DNA of 64,000 nt from Maea johnstoni (Eukaryota > Annelida > Polychaeta > Spionida > Magelonidae), in the NCBI GenBank assembly GCA_963942565.1, contig OZ012685.1, positions 22,209,743-22,273,742 on the forward strand, read 5' to 3'. A model generated the notes under the pieces. That model saw nothing but the letters and a program-made list of their open reading frames with translations. It ran no database searches and was not told the DNA's origin. Position numbers and translations under genes: made by a program. Positions 1-12,980 of the stretch are shown one piece after another; position 1 is the first letter of the stretch; each line of letters begins with the position of its first letter.

Positions 1-290
1 TCAAGAAAAATATCTAGTTTATTGAAGCGTAAATTCATCAATGCTGAAATAATATTTCACGGCATTTCTGTTTTGATATTATCAAAAGCTATTAGTATAA
101 GATCATAATCATGTTACCCCTTACATGAAAGATATAATACAAAAAACCAGTTATGGGCATGTTGACCCTAAGATTTTGCGAACGTTTTTCGACTATGAGA
201 TTAAAAACAGGGGCATTCATTTAATACTGAACAGGATCATTACATACATGGAACGATTCGCTAAAACTATACGTGATTGTTTCCTGAAAT
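1..290. other. AT-rich sequence, no feature seen
   Basis: Ordinary AT-rich non-coding sequence leading into the trinucleotide repeat. I see no coding signal, repeat or RNA here. Confidence 0.5.
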
Positions 291-600
<310 letters not shown>

Positions 601-946
601 ATGATTTTGATAAACAGGAAGAGAAACTATTTAGTCACCATCTACGTCGAAGCCCGTGAGTTATGAGAGTATTTGTTTCGCCTCAGGGGCCGCGATATCA
701 TATTGCAAAGCCATTAGAATGCTGCAAGCACCTGCTTTATTGATTCCGCAACTGGCGTTTATGCAATACGTTATCTCAAGGAGACCGTCTGTCACCGCTC
801 ATGGCACACTACACGGCAGCCTGAACATGATGCTGTTGAAATGACCCTTAATCTTGCACCATGAGCGGTAAAACATACCGTATCTACATGTACAGTGGTT
901 GGGATAGTCGGTCAGCATTCGCCAATCAGTATTACAGGCAACTCAG
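601..946. other. Non-coding sequence, no feature seen
   Basis: The short open frames here have no recognisable domain and no splice or start context. I would not call a gene. Confidence 0.4.
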
Positions 947-1103
947 CTTAATCCGGACACTTGCAAGTAATCCGGATTTTCGTCTAAACCGGATAGATTG
1001 GAAGGTCCCTGAATCCCTTCCTATACATATAATTCCTATACGCATAATCCGGATTTTGCCTAATCCGGACAGGAATTTAGGGTCCACATTAGTCCGGATT
1101 AAG
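947..1103. mobile_element. Small palindromic element with TCCGGATTA repeats (MITE-like)
   Basis: The segment begins CTTAATCCGGAC and ends with the exact reverse complement GTCCGGATTAAG. Inside are further TAATCCGGA or TCCGGATTA copies in both orientations. The bases just outside are CAG on both sides, compatible with a 3 bp target duplication. At 157 bp with no coding capacity it fits a non-autonomous DNA transposon. The superfamily is not clear. Confidence 0.6.
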
Positions 1104-2104
1104 CAGAGTTACCGGTATTTTCACTCATAGGATTCATTTTGAATATGACAACATGTCCTTTTTTGATAGTTTTTCATTGTTGAATAAGCGCGCTATCAGT
1201 ATAACGCTTCATTGGAAAATGAGTGTATTTACTGAGTCTGCGATCAGGACCCCATTTTAAGACTATCTGCACTTTGCAGGTTTCCGAAGATTTCAATATC
1301 AGTAATACGGTACTAATTTCAGATAGCGAACCGTGTTTCAATAATCGTCCTAACCAATGAATTACGCTCCTAATATACTACATACAATTTGGAGACCTGT
1401 ATATATATGTACTGTGTAAATATTCCTGTACCTAGCAGAGTATGCATGCATTTGCCTATTCTTCTTCTATGTACCACATTATATGAAAGGAACAATAAAT
1501 CTTTAAAAAATCGTCCTATCATCATCAGGTAGAAATATCCATTTGACTGTTGCATTTGCGGCAATCTCCTATTTAGTATTGTCGTTATCTACAGTGGCAG
1601 AAATGGATTCTTCAACTGGCCGATGCTCGTTCCCAAAGCCGAAAATACTACACCTCGTGCCAGAATGTTCGTTCCTATAGCTCGCTCGTTAGATATCCCC
1701 CATTCCATACAAAAATACACGTACTTAACCTTGTCCAACAGACGGGACATGTATCAGTATAATTAGATTATAGGAAAATATTTCATTCTACATGTAGCAA
1801 TTTCCAACGTCAAATTATAGCTTTCCGTGACGTTTTTATCCTATAACGGATTTGGATCTTACCTTCACGTAAGACCGAATTAGATCTACTTTGTTAATAA
1901 ATGTCCATCGCACTGACCCCTACCACCTCGGCTAATAGCACAGACGGCGGAACTATTGCATACAGTAGGCGTTGGGCTATGTCTGGCGTGTTACGCCTAA
2001 CTGATTACTGAAGAAAGCTAACTTTCGTGTGTTTTTTGGCCATCTAAAATTTGGAATTTTGTTTTCCGTCATTTTCCCACCATATTGTGGCTAATTTGTG
2101 AGTA
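1104..2104. other. Non-coding sequence, no feature seen
   Basis: About 1 kb of unique-looking AT-rich sequence. No open frame has domain content, and I recognise no repeat or RNA. Confidence 0.4.
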
Positions 2105-2275
2105 GCTTCAACTACTGGAGGAACCCGGAGTACCCTGCGAAAACCACAGCCTAACCCCAAGTCACTGGCAACCTTCTCACGTTCCCGGGTAGGATTCGAA
2201 ACAAGGCAGTGGTGAGAGACAGCTAGCAGACAGTGGCAACAACTTAGACCACACGACCATCAGGACAGGCCTTTT
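2105..2275 (-). repeat. tRNA-derived SINE
   Basis: Read on the minus strand, the head carries an A-box-like TGGTCGTGTGG (2249-2259) followed by a B box GTTTCGAATCC (2192-2202), the split RNA polymerase III promoter of tRNA-derived SINEs. Beyond it lies a body shared with copies at 18355-18475, 21063-21180 and 63206-63300, including AAGTCACTGG in plus-strand sense. The block around 2118-2145 (GGAACCCGGAGTACCC) resembles a core seen in invertebrate SINEs; that link is from memory. Confidence 0.6.
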
Positions 2276-2286
2276 TCTTGACCATC

Positions 2287-2424
2287 ATACCCATACGAAA
2301 AGTTTCATGAATAAACAAATCGTGGCACGAAAAGTACATGCATGAAAATTTCATTTTAAAGCATGTAAACTAAATAATCATGCCTTGATTTTTTTCATGC
2401 AAGATACTTTTGCGTGGGGGTGCG
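2287..2424. mobile_element. ACCCGTACGAAA-type MITE, diverged copy
   Basis: Starts ACCCATACGAAAAGTTTCATG and ends near TACTTTTGCGTGGGGGT, an imperfect inverted pair. The inside holds repeated TTCATGCATGAAA-like self-complementary stretches. A better preserved relative is at 16786-17010, and a single end is recognisable near 8758-8785. No coding capacity. Confidence 0.5.
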
Positions 2425-2584
2425 CTGTAAGGAATTGTCTTATATTGCTATCATGGTGAGTAGGATTTGTTAATATCTTCTTGCAACTATCTTAGCAGTA
2501 ATTAGTCAAGATGCATCAGGACGGGCCCAGCAATGCGGATAGGCAAACAACACGCTTGCAAGAACAGCATGTACATCTAAAGTA

Positions 2585-2810
2585 CAATACAGACCTTTAA
2601 TTCCTGCACCAGTCGACTGGACGTCTGCCAGTGCCTGGTTGAACAAACACCCATGGATAACATGCTAAAAATATAAGACAAGCATATCAATGACCCACGT
2701 AGCTTGCGAATCAAAGCTACATTTAGTTGTGAAGTCATTTGATGCTTCTATACTCCGAAAACTGGGGGGCAATCGGGCGTGCGGTCGTGTATTTTGCCCA
2801 GGCGGCCCAC
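2585..2810 (-). mobile_element. TA-flanked Tc1/mariner-like MITE, copy 1 (truncated)
   Basis: Reverse-oriented member of a six-copy ~250 bp family. The intact end begins after TA at 2583-2584 as CAATACAGACCTTTAATTCC and continues with the family CCAGTCGAC and GACGTCTGCCAGTG blocks. The other end is lost after about 2810. Family placement rests on the TA flank and CAGT-type ends. Confidence 0.75.
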
Positions 2811-3880
2811 GTACTTCAGATGTGCAACACACCATAATCAGAACAAGCAGTATCAGTACATTACAGATCGCCTGTTGATGACATGCATAACCATGTCAAG
2901 TAAGGTAACTCTACCCACATTGACCCAAAGGCAAACACACGCTCTTACATCACAATTGTGTACCCCTAGTGGTCATATGTTAGCCGGGTCAGTGCACACA
3001 CTGGGTGCCTTAGGTATCAACCTTGAGTATACTATTAGAGCCAACATGTGTGTCTCAATGCATTTCAGAAACTGATGGCGACAAGTTGTAATCTTGAGGT
3101 AAACAAGGACAGCTGTAAGTGAAAGCTAAATCAGGACAACAACTTGACCGGACCTACGAGATGCAGAAATTAACTTCGATAATTGCAAAATGTACAACGA
3201 CTTAATGAACATGTGTTCCCCAGGTCTTTCATTTGTAGATAACCATCAACACCATTTTACATCATCGCAGTATGTTAGATGGAGATTCGCTGGTGGGAGG
3301 TATAAATACGTGCCTTTTCAATCTCCTTATCATTTCGTTATCAATACAAACAATTCATTTTGTTCGGTCCAATCCCATTACAAATACATATAATCCTTTC
3401 ACTATATTCAAGTGGCATATCTCGAGTAATTAAATTTGAATATGTGCTTTGAAAATGTCCACATTGTTGTCTTGGCTTCGTTATAAATCGACATGCACAT
3501 TAGAAAATAGCTCCTTGAGAATAAACAATTGTATGACAGAGAATAAAGTAGGCTACCTCTAAACCCCTGATTCTATCCACATGACAAAATATATTTTTTC
3601 TTTAGGAAGAAATAATATATCACCTGTCGAGTGCAGATTGCGCTACTTATGTGTAGCGCTGGCTGTGTGAGGGATGTGATATGGTGTGCGGTGGACAGAA
3701 TAGACTAATTGCATGCAGTTATTTTCTATCCTGCCTGGGGCCTGTCTACTAAGGCGACCAAGCCTTCCATCACCTTGTCACCAAGATGAAAATGATGAGT
3801 GCTGGGTTTTTGCCGAATTTCTAAAACGACAGGTTTATGACAGGTTTCGCTCCAGCGTTGAGTACATGTACCCTTTGCTT
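2811..3880. other. Non-coding sequence, no feature seen
   Basis: Short open frames lack domains. No repeat clear enough to bound, no RNA. Confidence 0.4.
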
Positions 3881-3887
3881 GAGGGGA

Positions 3888-4530
3888 TCCTCCATGGCTG
3901 AGTGGTTAAGCATTGTGCAATGACCGCTTACTGTCGCTCATCATTGCCAAAGGGTTGGTTTGGGTTTGTTATACGTTATGTCGCTTTAGGTAATATTGCG
4001 GCGAGGCAAAATTGGCACCAGATTTGTGGTTTTTCCTCAATGCCAAAGGGTTTGATTTGATGTTGGTTTGTCACACTTTATGTCGCTTTAGGTAATATTG
4101 CAACGAGACAAAACTGGCACCTCTTGCTGTCTCTCATCACTGCCTAAAAGTTTGATTTGGTTTTGGTTGGTTTTGCTTTACGTCTCTTTAGGGCATATTG
4201 CTGAGCAGAGTAGGGCAGTGCAGTGTGGAATATAATTATCTACAAAGTATTGCTGTCTATTACGGCTACCAAAGGGTTCGATTTTGTTTGGGTTTGTTAT
4301 ACTTTATTATACTTGTATGAGACAGAACTGGCACCTCATGCTGTCTCTCATCACAGCCAAAAGGTTTGATTTGGTTTGAGTCTGTTATGCTTTACGTCTC
4401 TCTAGGCCATATTGCAGAGCAGAGCAAGCCAGCGTAGAGTGGAATACAATTATGTACAAAGTAGTGCTGTCTCTCGCGGCTGCGAAAGGGTTCGATTTTG
4501 TTTGTGTTTGTTATGCTTTATGACATAAAG
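3888..4530 (+). repeat. tRNA-headed retroposon with tandemly multiplied B-box-bearing units
   Basis: An A-box match TGGCTGAGTGG (3895-3905, as in tRNA-Leu/Ser heads) is followed by about six degenerate units of roughly 90-130 bp. Units are marked by GCCAAAGGG-type starts near 3946, 4041, 4141, 4268, 4356 and 4481. Each holds GGTTTGATTTG or GGTTCGATTTT (B-box-like), then TTTGTTATGCTTTA, then a GCATATTGC-like block. This looks like a tRNA-derived SINE whose B-box segment was amplified, though the units could be an unrelated minisatellite beside a chance A box. Confidence 0.55.
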
Positions 4531-4720
4531 CTTTATTGTTGAGCTCAAGAGATTGGGCAGCTGCGGAGAAAGCTACAGGGAGGTCCCTGAGACTTGTTAG
4601 AGTCAGGAAGGACTACACAAATTATTCAGTGAGGGGTCTGAGTGCGGGTATGGCTACAGGTAATATCCATGGGCTTGTCAGGTACAAACAGGGCTGCAAG
4701 TATGGCTCAGAGATGCAATA

Positions 4721-4973
4721 CAGTGCCGACATTTAATTCCTGCACTAAATGCGTGGGCAACACCGACATAATACATGACCGCACGCCCGATTGCCACAAG
4801 GACTCCTGGGAATGGATGCATGAATGACCCCACCACTGAACTTACCTTTGAGTCACAAGCTATGTTGGTCATTAATGTACTTGGTCTACCTTTTTGACAC
4901 GTTCTCCATAGGTGTTTGTACCACCAAGCACTGGTAGACGTCCGATCGACTGGTGCAGGAATTAGTGTATGTG
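4721..4973 (+). mobile_element. TA-flanked Tc1/mariner-like MITE, copy 2
   Basis: Begins CAGTGCCGACATTTAATTCC directly after TA (4719-4720) and ends in a degenerate GGTGCAGGAATTAG...GTG before TA (4974-4975). It shares central blocks with the other copies: CCGATTGCCAC, GTTGGTCATT, and GGTAGACGTCCGATCGACTG. No open frame, so mobilisation would need a transposase from elsewhere. Confidence 0.85.
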
Positions 4974-4975
4974 TA

Positions 4976-6449
4976 AAGAAGGTTATGTGTATTGCTAATG
5001 GCCAGCTCAGGGACAAAGAAGGCTACAGGATTGCCCTTGGTTAAGATCAGACAACTGATATTTACCCAATAATATGTAAACATATGAAGGGAAATATCTA
5101 ATTGCATGGATACACAACATTACCCACATATCATAGGTTGAACCTTTTGAAATGTCAACTCTATGTCCTTGCTCATTCTCCCTTTCTCGAATGTCAACCA
5201 TAGAGTTATATGAGACAGCAGAGATCTTGAATGCCACCAATGAATAGGGATACCCAATACAGATGCTGCTGACATTTCACATAATACCTGTGTGTCAGCT
5301 CCCTTTGTCATCACCGTCTGTTAGTTATGTTCATCAAGTAACAGCATATAAACATGTGTTATGTAACATTCAAATCTTCTTCGGGGATAACAGGTTTATC
5401 AGAAAAGTAAACAGAATGGTAATCTTAATCAGACATTCATTCTTCAAGAAGAAATGGTCAAAAAGAAAACCCCAAATATGACTTACATTTGGGATGCGGA
5501 GATAAATATAAAGTAAATATATTTATTTAGTAAATGAGAGCATAATAAACGAGGAAACGGGAACAGACAATTTAAGAAAACTAAATGCAAGGTGAGTAGT
5601 CAAATGCTCATTTCCTATAGGAGAAATAGGAAAACAAGTAGATTATAAGCACTTAATAGATTATAGCACAAAAGAAATTGAACACGTTTAATATATTGTA
5701 TTAATTGTTTGATGACCTTCTGGAAAAAAAATGTTTTTTTCACAAAAGGTTTTTTTAAATTTCATTATAGCACCACTCTCGGTAGATTGTGTTTGTTTTA
5801 TATAAGGTGACTTTAAGGGAAAGCTGAACTAAGCATCAACAAAATGCCCGCTAAGTATGAAATTATATTTAGTTAACAATATAGGCTCAGGAAATGGTCA
5901 TATTAAGTTAGTGCGGACTGGTGATTTTTTAGTTATCTGAACTATCTGAACATATGCCTAAATCATGAAACTTTATCTCACATGTAATATTTTATTTATT
6001 GCGCAAGTATTATTCTACTTTGTTGTGTTACTCGCATGAATATCATACCTGTTATTTAATTGCGTTCAGATTAATAACCGTGAGTTAAACGTTCTAGGGT
6101 TTGGTTAAATAGAACCATAGTAATGTTGTGGCTTGAAAAGCGTAATTGCATTGCTGCTGGACGTTTTCTTTAGGCCTTTGTTTGCATTCATACGTATAGT
6201 TGACACTCAATGCCAGTAAGTGGAGTTCTTTAATCTCCTCATACACTCTTCCCTTTGCAATTAATTTACCTTATAGATACGTCCTCCATGATGCATTACT
6301 CTGTCACCGAGATTGCAATTTGATGCGCCCTCAGTGTAAATAAGCGTGACAACCTTAATCAAATAATCGATGCACTGTTTGGTTCACTAAACTGGGACAC
6401 CTACTCAATTCAAATAATGGTGTATGAACACTGTAGTCACGATTCTATA
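4976..6449. other. Non-coding sequence, no feature seen
   Basis: AT-rich, with short overlapping frames of no recognisable content. No transposon ends identified. Confidence 0.4.
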
Positions 6450-6453
6450 TTAA

Positions 6454-6659
6454 CCCTTTTGCTGCTGAGGTTACTTTTGTCCAATGCACAAAAAAGCAAA
6501 AATCTATGAAAATCATCTTAGCCCTGTCATTTTGGTATTCATTGGAAAGCTCTCAATGAGTACTATCAGATGAGTACCCATTTGCCGGGGTTTCAATAAT
6601 TTTCTCAATGTTTTTGCACCATTTTATATTGGCCAAATTAGCCACCACCAGCATAAGGG
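6454..6659. mobile_element. piggyBac-like MITE, TTAA-flanked, copy A
   Basis: TTAA at 6450-6453 and 6660-6663 flanks a 206 bp segment that begins CCCTTTTGCTGCTGAGG and ends CCACCACCAGCATAAGGG. The termini form an imperfect inverted repeat (CCCTTWTGCTG). TTAA duplication with CCC/GGG ends is the piggyBac signature. There is no transposase. A second copy lies at 15822-16021. Confidence 0.85.
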
Positions 6660-6663
6660 TTAA

Positions 6664-7450
<787 letters not shown>

Positions 7451-7977
7451 GTATCAGCTTGGTCTAGAAATCATTTCATATATTTTGTGAAATCATCTTC
7501 GACTCCCATGAAGAAATAGTCGATTCAGTCTCGAATGCTGATTTCAGAATACCTTATGATGCGTAAAGGAAGGTGATCAATTTAATATCCCTTATTTATG
7601 GCTTCGGCTAGACAACTGAAAGTATCATTACTTAAAGTAATATTATTGCCTTATGAGCAGAGAGTACTTTCCCTAATGTTGCTAGGTAACTTATACCATT
7701 TGGATAGGAACCCATTAATAGAGATAATGCACAAGCTGCGGGTTTTGCAATTCCTAATTCTGTCATTACCAGCTTCGAGTCATTAGCCACAGTTACTTTC
7801 ATTCCATTTCAGGTAAAACACTTAGAATAATAAAATAATGGAATGACTAACTACATGTAAAGTGCTGTACTACACCACTCCTCCATGGACACACCATTCA
7901 AACAACAAAGGTAATTACATGTAGTATATGCCTACTGCTCATTCTCTGCTGTGATTGGTCAGATCATGGTCACATGA

Positions 7978-8244
7978 CTACACAATTGATATTTGGGTGC
8001 AATATTTCTTATCATATTTGTATAATATCAGGGCACCAAGCAATACAGGGGAAAACCAAGGCACCTTTCCAGTAAAACATAACCAACCCACCGGCACAGC
8101 ACTCCTAAGCTTACTAAACATTTTATCCCTCGCACCACTATTGGCAGGGCATTGCATAATCACATGTTTTGCGTTTTCATCGTTAGCGAAATCACACCGC
8201 GAACACCACCTACCTGAATTTTCTAGACTGGTATAGACATACAT
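7978..8244 (-). pseudogene. LINE reverse-transcriptase C-terminal fragment
   Basis: The minus-strand frame contains WCSRCDFANDENAKHVIMQC, a C-x2-C...H-x4-C cluster followed by a helix-like ARDKMFSKL stretch. This is the pattern of the extreme C-terminus of ORF2 in many non-LTR retrotransposons. A related but differently decayed copy is at 45340-45965 (CNLGIEENVMHLVMQW). Only the end of the protein is present and no RT catalytic core is seen nearby, so this is a 5'-truncated relic. Clade undetermined. Confidence 0.55.
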
Positions 8245-9582
<1,338 letters not shown>

Positions 9583-10658
9583 AAAACTGAAAAATGGAAC
9601 TAGTATGACAAAAACCCTTTGACTGAATATTTCAAGATTTTTGCAGATGGCAATAACCTTCAAACTTCATGATATGTTGAGACATTTTAATGAAAGAATA
9701 TTTTGAAACGTACTTAATGGATAACAGTTAGTCAAAGCTCAGTATGCAGAGATTTATGGGATCATTGTTATTGATATAAAGTTCCCTAAATGCGTCTACT
9801 CTGACTTTATCACATTACATGACCCAATGTATCGCTCATTTAATTGCAATAGTCTTGCAGTAAAAAACAGATTAACTTAGACTTCACCATTAGTCCCGCC
9901 TCACAGAACATTAACCAAACGATCACTGCTGGTTTAGCGTTCTAAATCGTGCAATCAGCTTTTGTTTGAGGATCGATCACACAATAAACTACTTCTCATC
10001 TTAAGCTTAATCCTATCAGAGCCCACCAAAAGCCAGCTTAGTAGGCTAAAAATGGGGTTCATTCAACGGTCAACTGCCTCGTAAAATGGAAAGAGATCAC
10101 AGTACGAAAAACGCAGAATAAGATATGTAGTTACGAGACAAAAGACGAAATGAAATAATCGGTATTTTTTCCCTAAAAGCTAAATTGTTACTTTCTAATA
10201 CTGAATATGGTCAGATCACACAATGGAGCTTCAGATAATCACTTGTGATTGTAAATGTAGTACCTTGTACATGTACATACTTGTGTACATGTCAAGTATG
10301 TTGGCCGGGTTGATACATATATTCTCATTCAGAATGAAAATGGTCAATCCTGGTCCAAATAGAAATTTGAGGTAGAAATGAATATTTACCATTGGAATTT
10401 AATTGTGTTTTCTTGGGGGTGTTTAGGGATATGTCAGTGGCAGGACTTCGGAAGGAGGGTAAGAGAATGGGAAATACAAGGAACATGTTTAAAGTCTCAA
10501 CAAGGCGGCATGGGCCCCAGGGTCAAACACTTTGTTGATTTCATCTCTAGAGTTTCAGAGGAAACTAGAGACGTGGTTACGATGGATCCAAGACAGACCT
10601 CTGCCACAACGCCCACTCGCCCCCCTCTCTCGCCCCCTTTACAATTACCTAAAGGTTG
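9583..10658. other. Non-coding sequence, no feature seen
   Basis: A 108-residue frame starting at 10378 has no recognisable domain and runs into an inverted repeat, so I do not accept it as a gene. Confidence 0.4.
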
Positions 10659-10792
10659 TTCCATTTTAATATGTGTGTGGGGGGATGTACAGAAGATTTT
10701 TTAAAGAGGGGGGAGGGGTCGAATTCTGAATTATCTTATTTAGGTACCGTTAACCCCCCCCCCCCTCCCACACACATTTTTTAAAAATGGAG
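10659..10792. repeat. Inverted repeat with G/C homopolymer arms
   Basis: Left arm TTCCATTTTAATATGTGTGT followed by a G run pairs with a right arm that is a C run, CCCACACACA, then TTTTTTAAAAATGGAG. The stems are roughly 28 bp around a ~75 bp loop. It may be a tiny foldback element. Confidence 0.6.
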
Positions 10793-11480
10793 CGGCCCGC
10801 ACCCATAGCAACTACAACACCCTAACTGTGTTGGTAAATGTCACCTCAACACTTTGGACGAGTATTTAACTGAAAATGATCACCTAATCCAAACACACAA
10901 CCGCCCTTAAACTATTTTGGGAATTTATGACTGATTCTAAATTTATTTTTTAAAATATCATAGGTCCATAAAATATTTACCTAGGAGATCTCAAGGCATG
11001 GCATCGTGTCCATATACATCTTTATATATTACATGCGATAATGTGAAGTGCTGATATTTAGTTGTCGAGCAAAATGACCCGTCGACCTGGCGCCTATTAA
11101 GTGAATATAAATGGGCTGTAAATCTGCAAATCAGAAGTAAGGATAAAGTTGATAAGTATAAAGTACATGTACAAAGTGTGAAGAAGACTTTCAACTACTA
11201 AAAATAAAACTTGAGAGTTGAGAGTTGAAAGGTCAAGTGAATTTATCGAACCCTTCATAGGAGATGCGTCTACAGATAGGAAGACGCGCCTTGAATCGAT
11301 CAATCATCATAGACGATGGAGCGATATTTTCACTTAATCTTCAAGCTGGATTGTATAATCCAATACTTTCTCTTGATAATAATATCAAAAATAATTGATA
11401 TTTGATATAGGACCCTTTCCACATATAATGTTTAAAAGCGCTTCATTTCTTCTCTTGAAAAACTTGAATGTAATTTGCAG
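10793..11480. other. Non-coding sequence, no feature seen
   Basis: No coding content or repeat recognised upstream of the CCAAT array. Confidence 0.35.
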
Positions 11481-11645
11481 GTTCTGATTGGCTAATCACA
11501 TCCGTGATTGGTCGCCTGGCTGATTTCGGATTGGCTAAATTTAAATCGTAACGGCTCCTGATTGGTTGACCACATACGTGATTGGTCGGCTGGCTGATTT
11601 CGGATTGGTTTAATTTAAAACGGCTCCTGATTGGTTGATCACAGG
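11481..11645 (-). promoter_or_regulatory. Array of seven CCAAT boxes in a tandem repeat
   Basis: ATTGG, the inverted CCAAT box, occurs at about 11487, 11507, 11530, 11561, 11581, 11603 and 11630. All are on the same strand, at 20-31 bp spacing, inside about 2.3 copies of a 74 bp unit (TGATTGGTCGCCTGGCTGAT and relatives). CCAAT boxes bind NF-Y, and multiple evenly spaced copies are a promoter or enhancer habit. No gene start is visible beside it, so a chance minisatellite remains possible. Confidence 0.5.
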
Positions 11646-12231
11646 CGTGATGGTGTGGCCAACCCGCCACGGTTGAAACTTAAGTAAATCCCCGCATGTT
11701 TACAAACATACAGCGTGACTGCTTTTCCAGATGCCCCATATGCGGTTGCCCCAGTTTACGAAGGTGGCGAATCCTTATCAGCTTGATGTAGACAAGTCGA
11801 TTCAATAGATAGGTCTTTAAAGGCCGGGCTTGTCAGTTGTGGTATCTCTGTTCATCCCTCACTGTCCCGAACCTAAACGGGTTACGGTATGACTAGTCGA
11901 CATACTGTATAAATTCATTAAAAAGGAACACGGTGCACGGGTCTGTTTATTATAAAATTTGCACAGAGGCCGCCCACCCAACAAAATCAATTCATTTCAC
12001 ATTACCATACCTGTCAACTCCACTGATTTGAGCAGTACTCTCATGATCTCCAGACCCCATATTTCCTATCTCCTGATAGAGAACCTGCATGCGTTGAAGA
12101 CATCTCCTCATTAACCCAGAGAAAGTCCAATACAAGGTGATAGGAGGGGAAATGAAAGGAATGGAAAGTAGTATGAAGCTAGTGGCGCTGGGCGCAACAC
12201 AGCGCAAAGGTTAGGGAGGTATGGCAGAGGA
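11646..12231. other. Non-coding sequence, no feature seen
   Basis: No gene, RNA or bounded repeat recognised between the CCAAT array and the 12.2 kb palindrome. Confidence 0.35.
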
Positions 12232-12275
12232 ATGGATCCGTGCGCCAAAATATGTAGGCCGGCGCACGGATCCAT
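12232..12275. repeat. Perfect 15 bp inverted repeat
   Basis: ATGGATCCGTGCGCC (12232-12246) and its exact complement GGCGCACGGATCCAT (12261-12275) are separated by 14 bp. It could be a hairpin or the ends of a deleted element. Confidence 0.8.
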
Positions 12276-12530
12276 GTCTCAAGGGGAATGGATATAGATG
12301 TATTAGTTATGAAATATGAGGAATATGGGTAGTGAGGAAAAGCAAATTAGTGATCGTGTAAATATTTAAAGCTATGTTCACCTGGGAAAAAAGGTCTGAT
12401 TTGGAAAATATTTGTTACTGAAATACCATAAAGGTGAGAATATGGGGAATTCAAAAACATTAATCAGAAGTTGCCCCCCCCCCCCCTCCCCCAATATGAT
12501 ACTGACCACCTCTGGGTCATGGACTATTAT

Positions 12531-12782
12531 GATGTATTCAGTTCAAAAGCAATCTCTGTGTGTTTCTCATAACTGGGAATTTGTCATAATGCTGCAAGTG
12601 TGATCTGCTACATAAAATTAAAGTTATTTCATAATCATACTTGTATGGTTATCAATTTGCCAACACCTGTAAAATATGATAGCCCACTCCTAAACTAATA
12701 AACTAATCTGACCCCTGGTGGCCAGGATTGGAACCGCATAAAATCTCCTGATTTTGGATGGTTGAATGTTAACAGGTATGAA
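12531..12782. repeat. Diverged duplicate, uninterrupted copy
   Basis: This stretch (GTTCAAAAGCAATCTCTGTG ... CTGATTTTGGATGGTTGAATG) matches 12981-13106 plus 14143-14286, where the GTCGAA element interrupts the second copy. The duplicates share GTGATCTGCTA, AAAATTAAAGTTAT and CTGATTTTGGAT blocks in the same order. It is a natural comparison for the pre-insertion site. Confidence 0.65.
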
Positions 12783-12980
12783 TTATATAACTTGGTCAGA
12801 AATCTTCAGATTAGCTACTGATTTGCCAACTTTCAAAAATCATCCAAAATTCCTCAAGAATAAATTCATTTTCTAGCCAAGAGCCAAGAATTTCATAATA
12901 TGCTGAACATAGTAAGTATTTGAACTTGAAAGATCACACAATGTCTGGAAAGATCACACAATGTAAATGTTGTTGATGAC

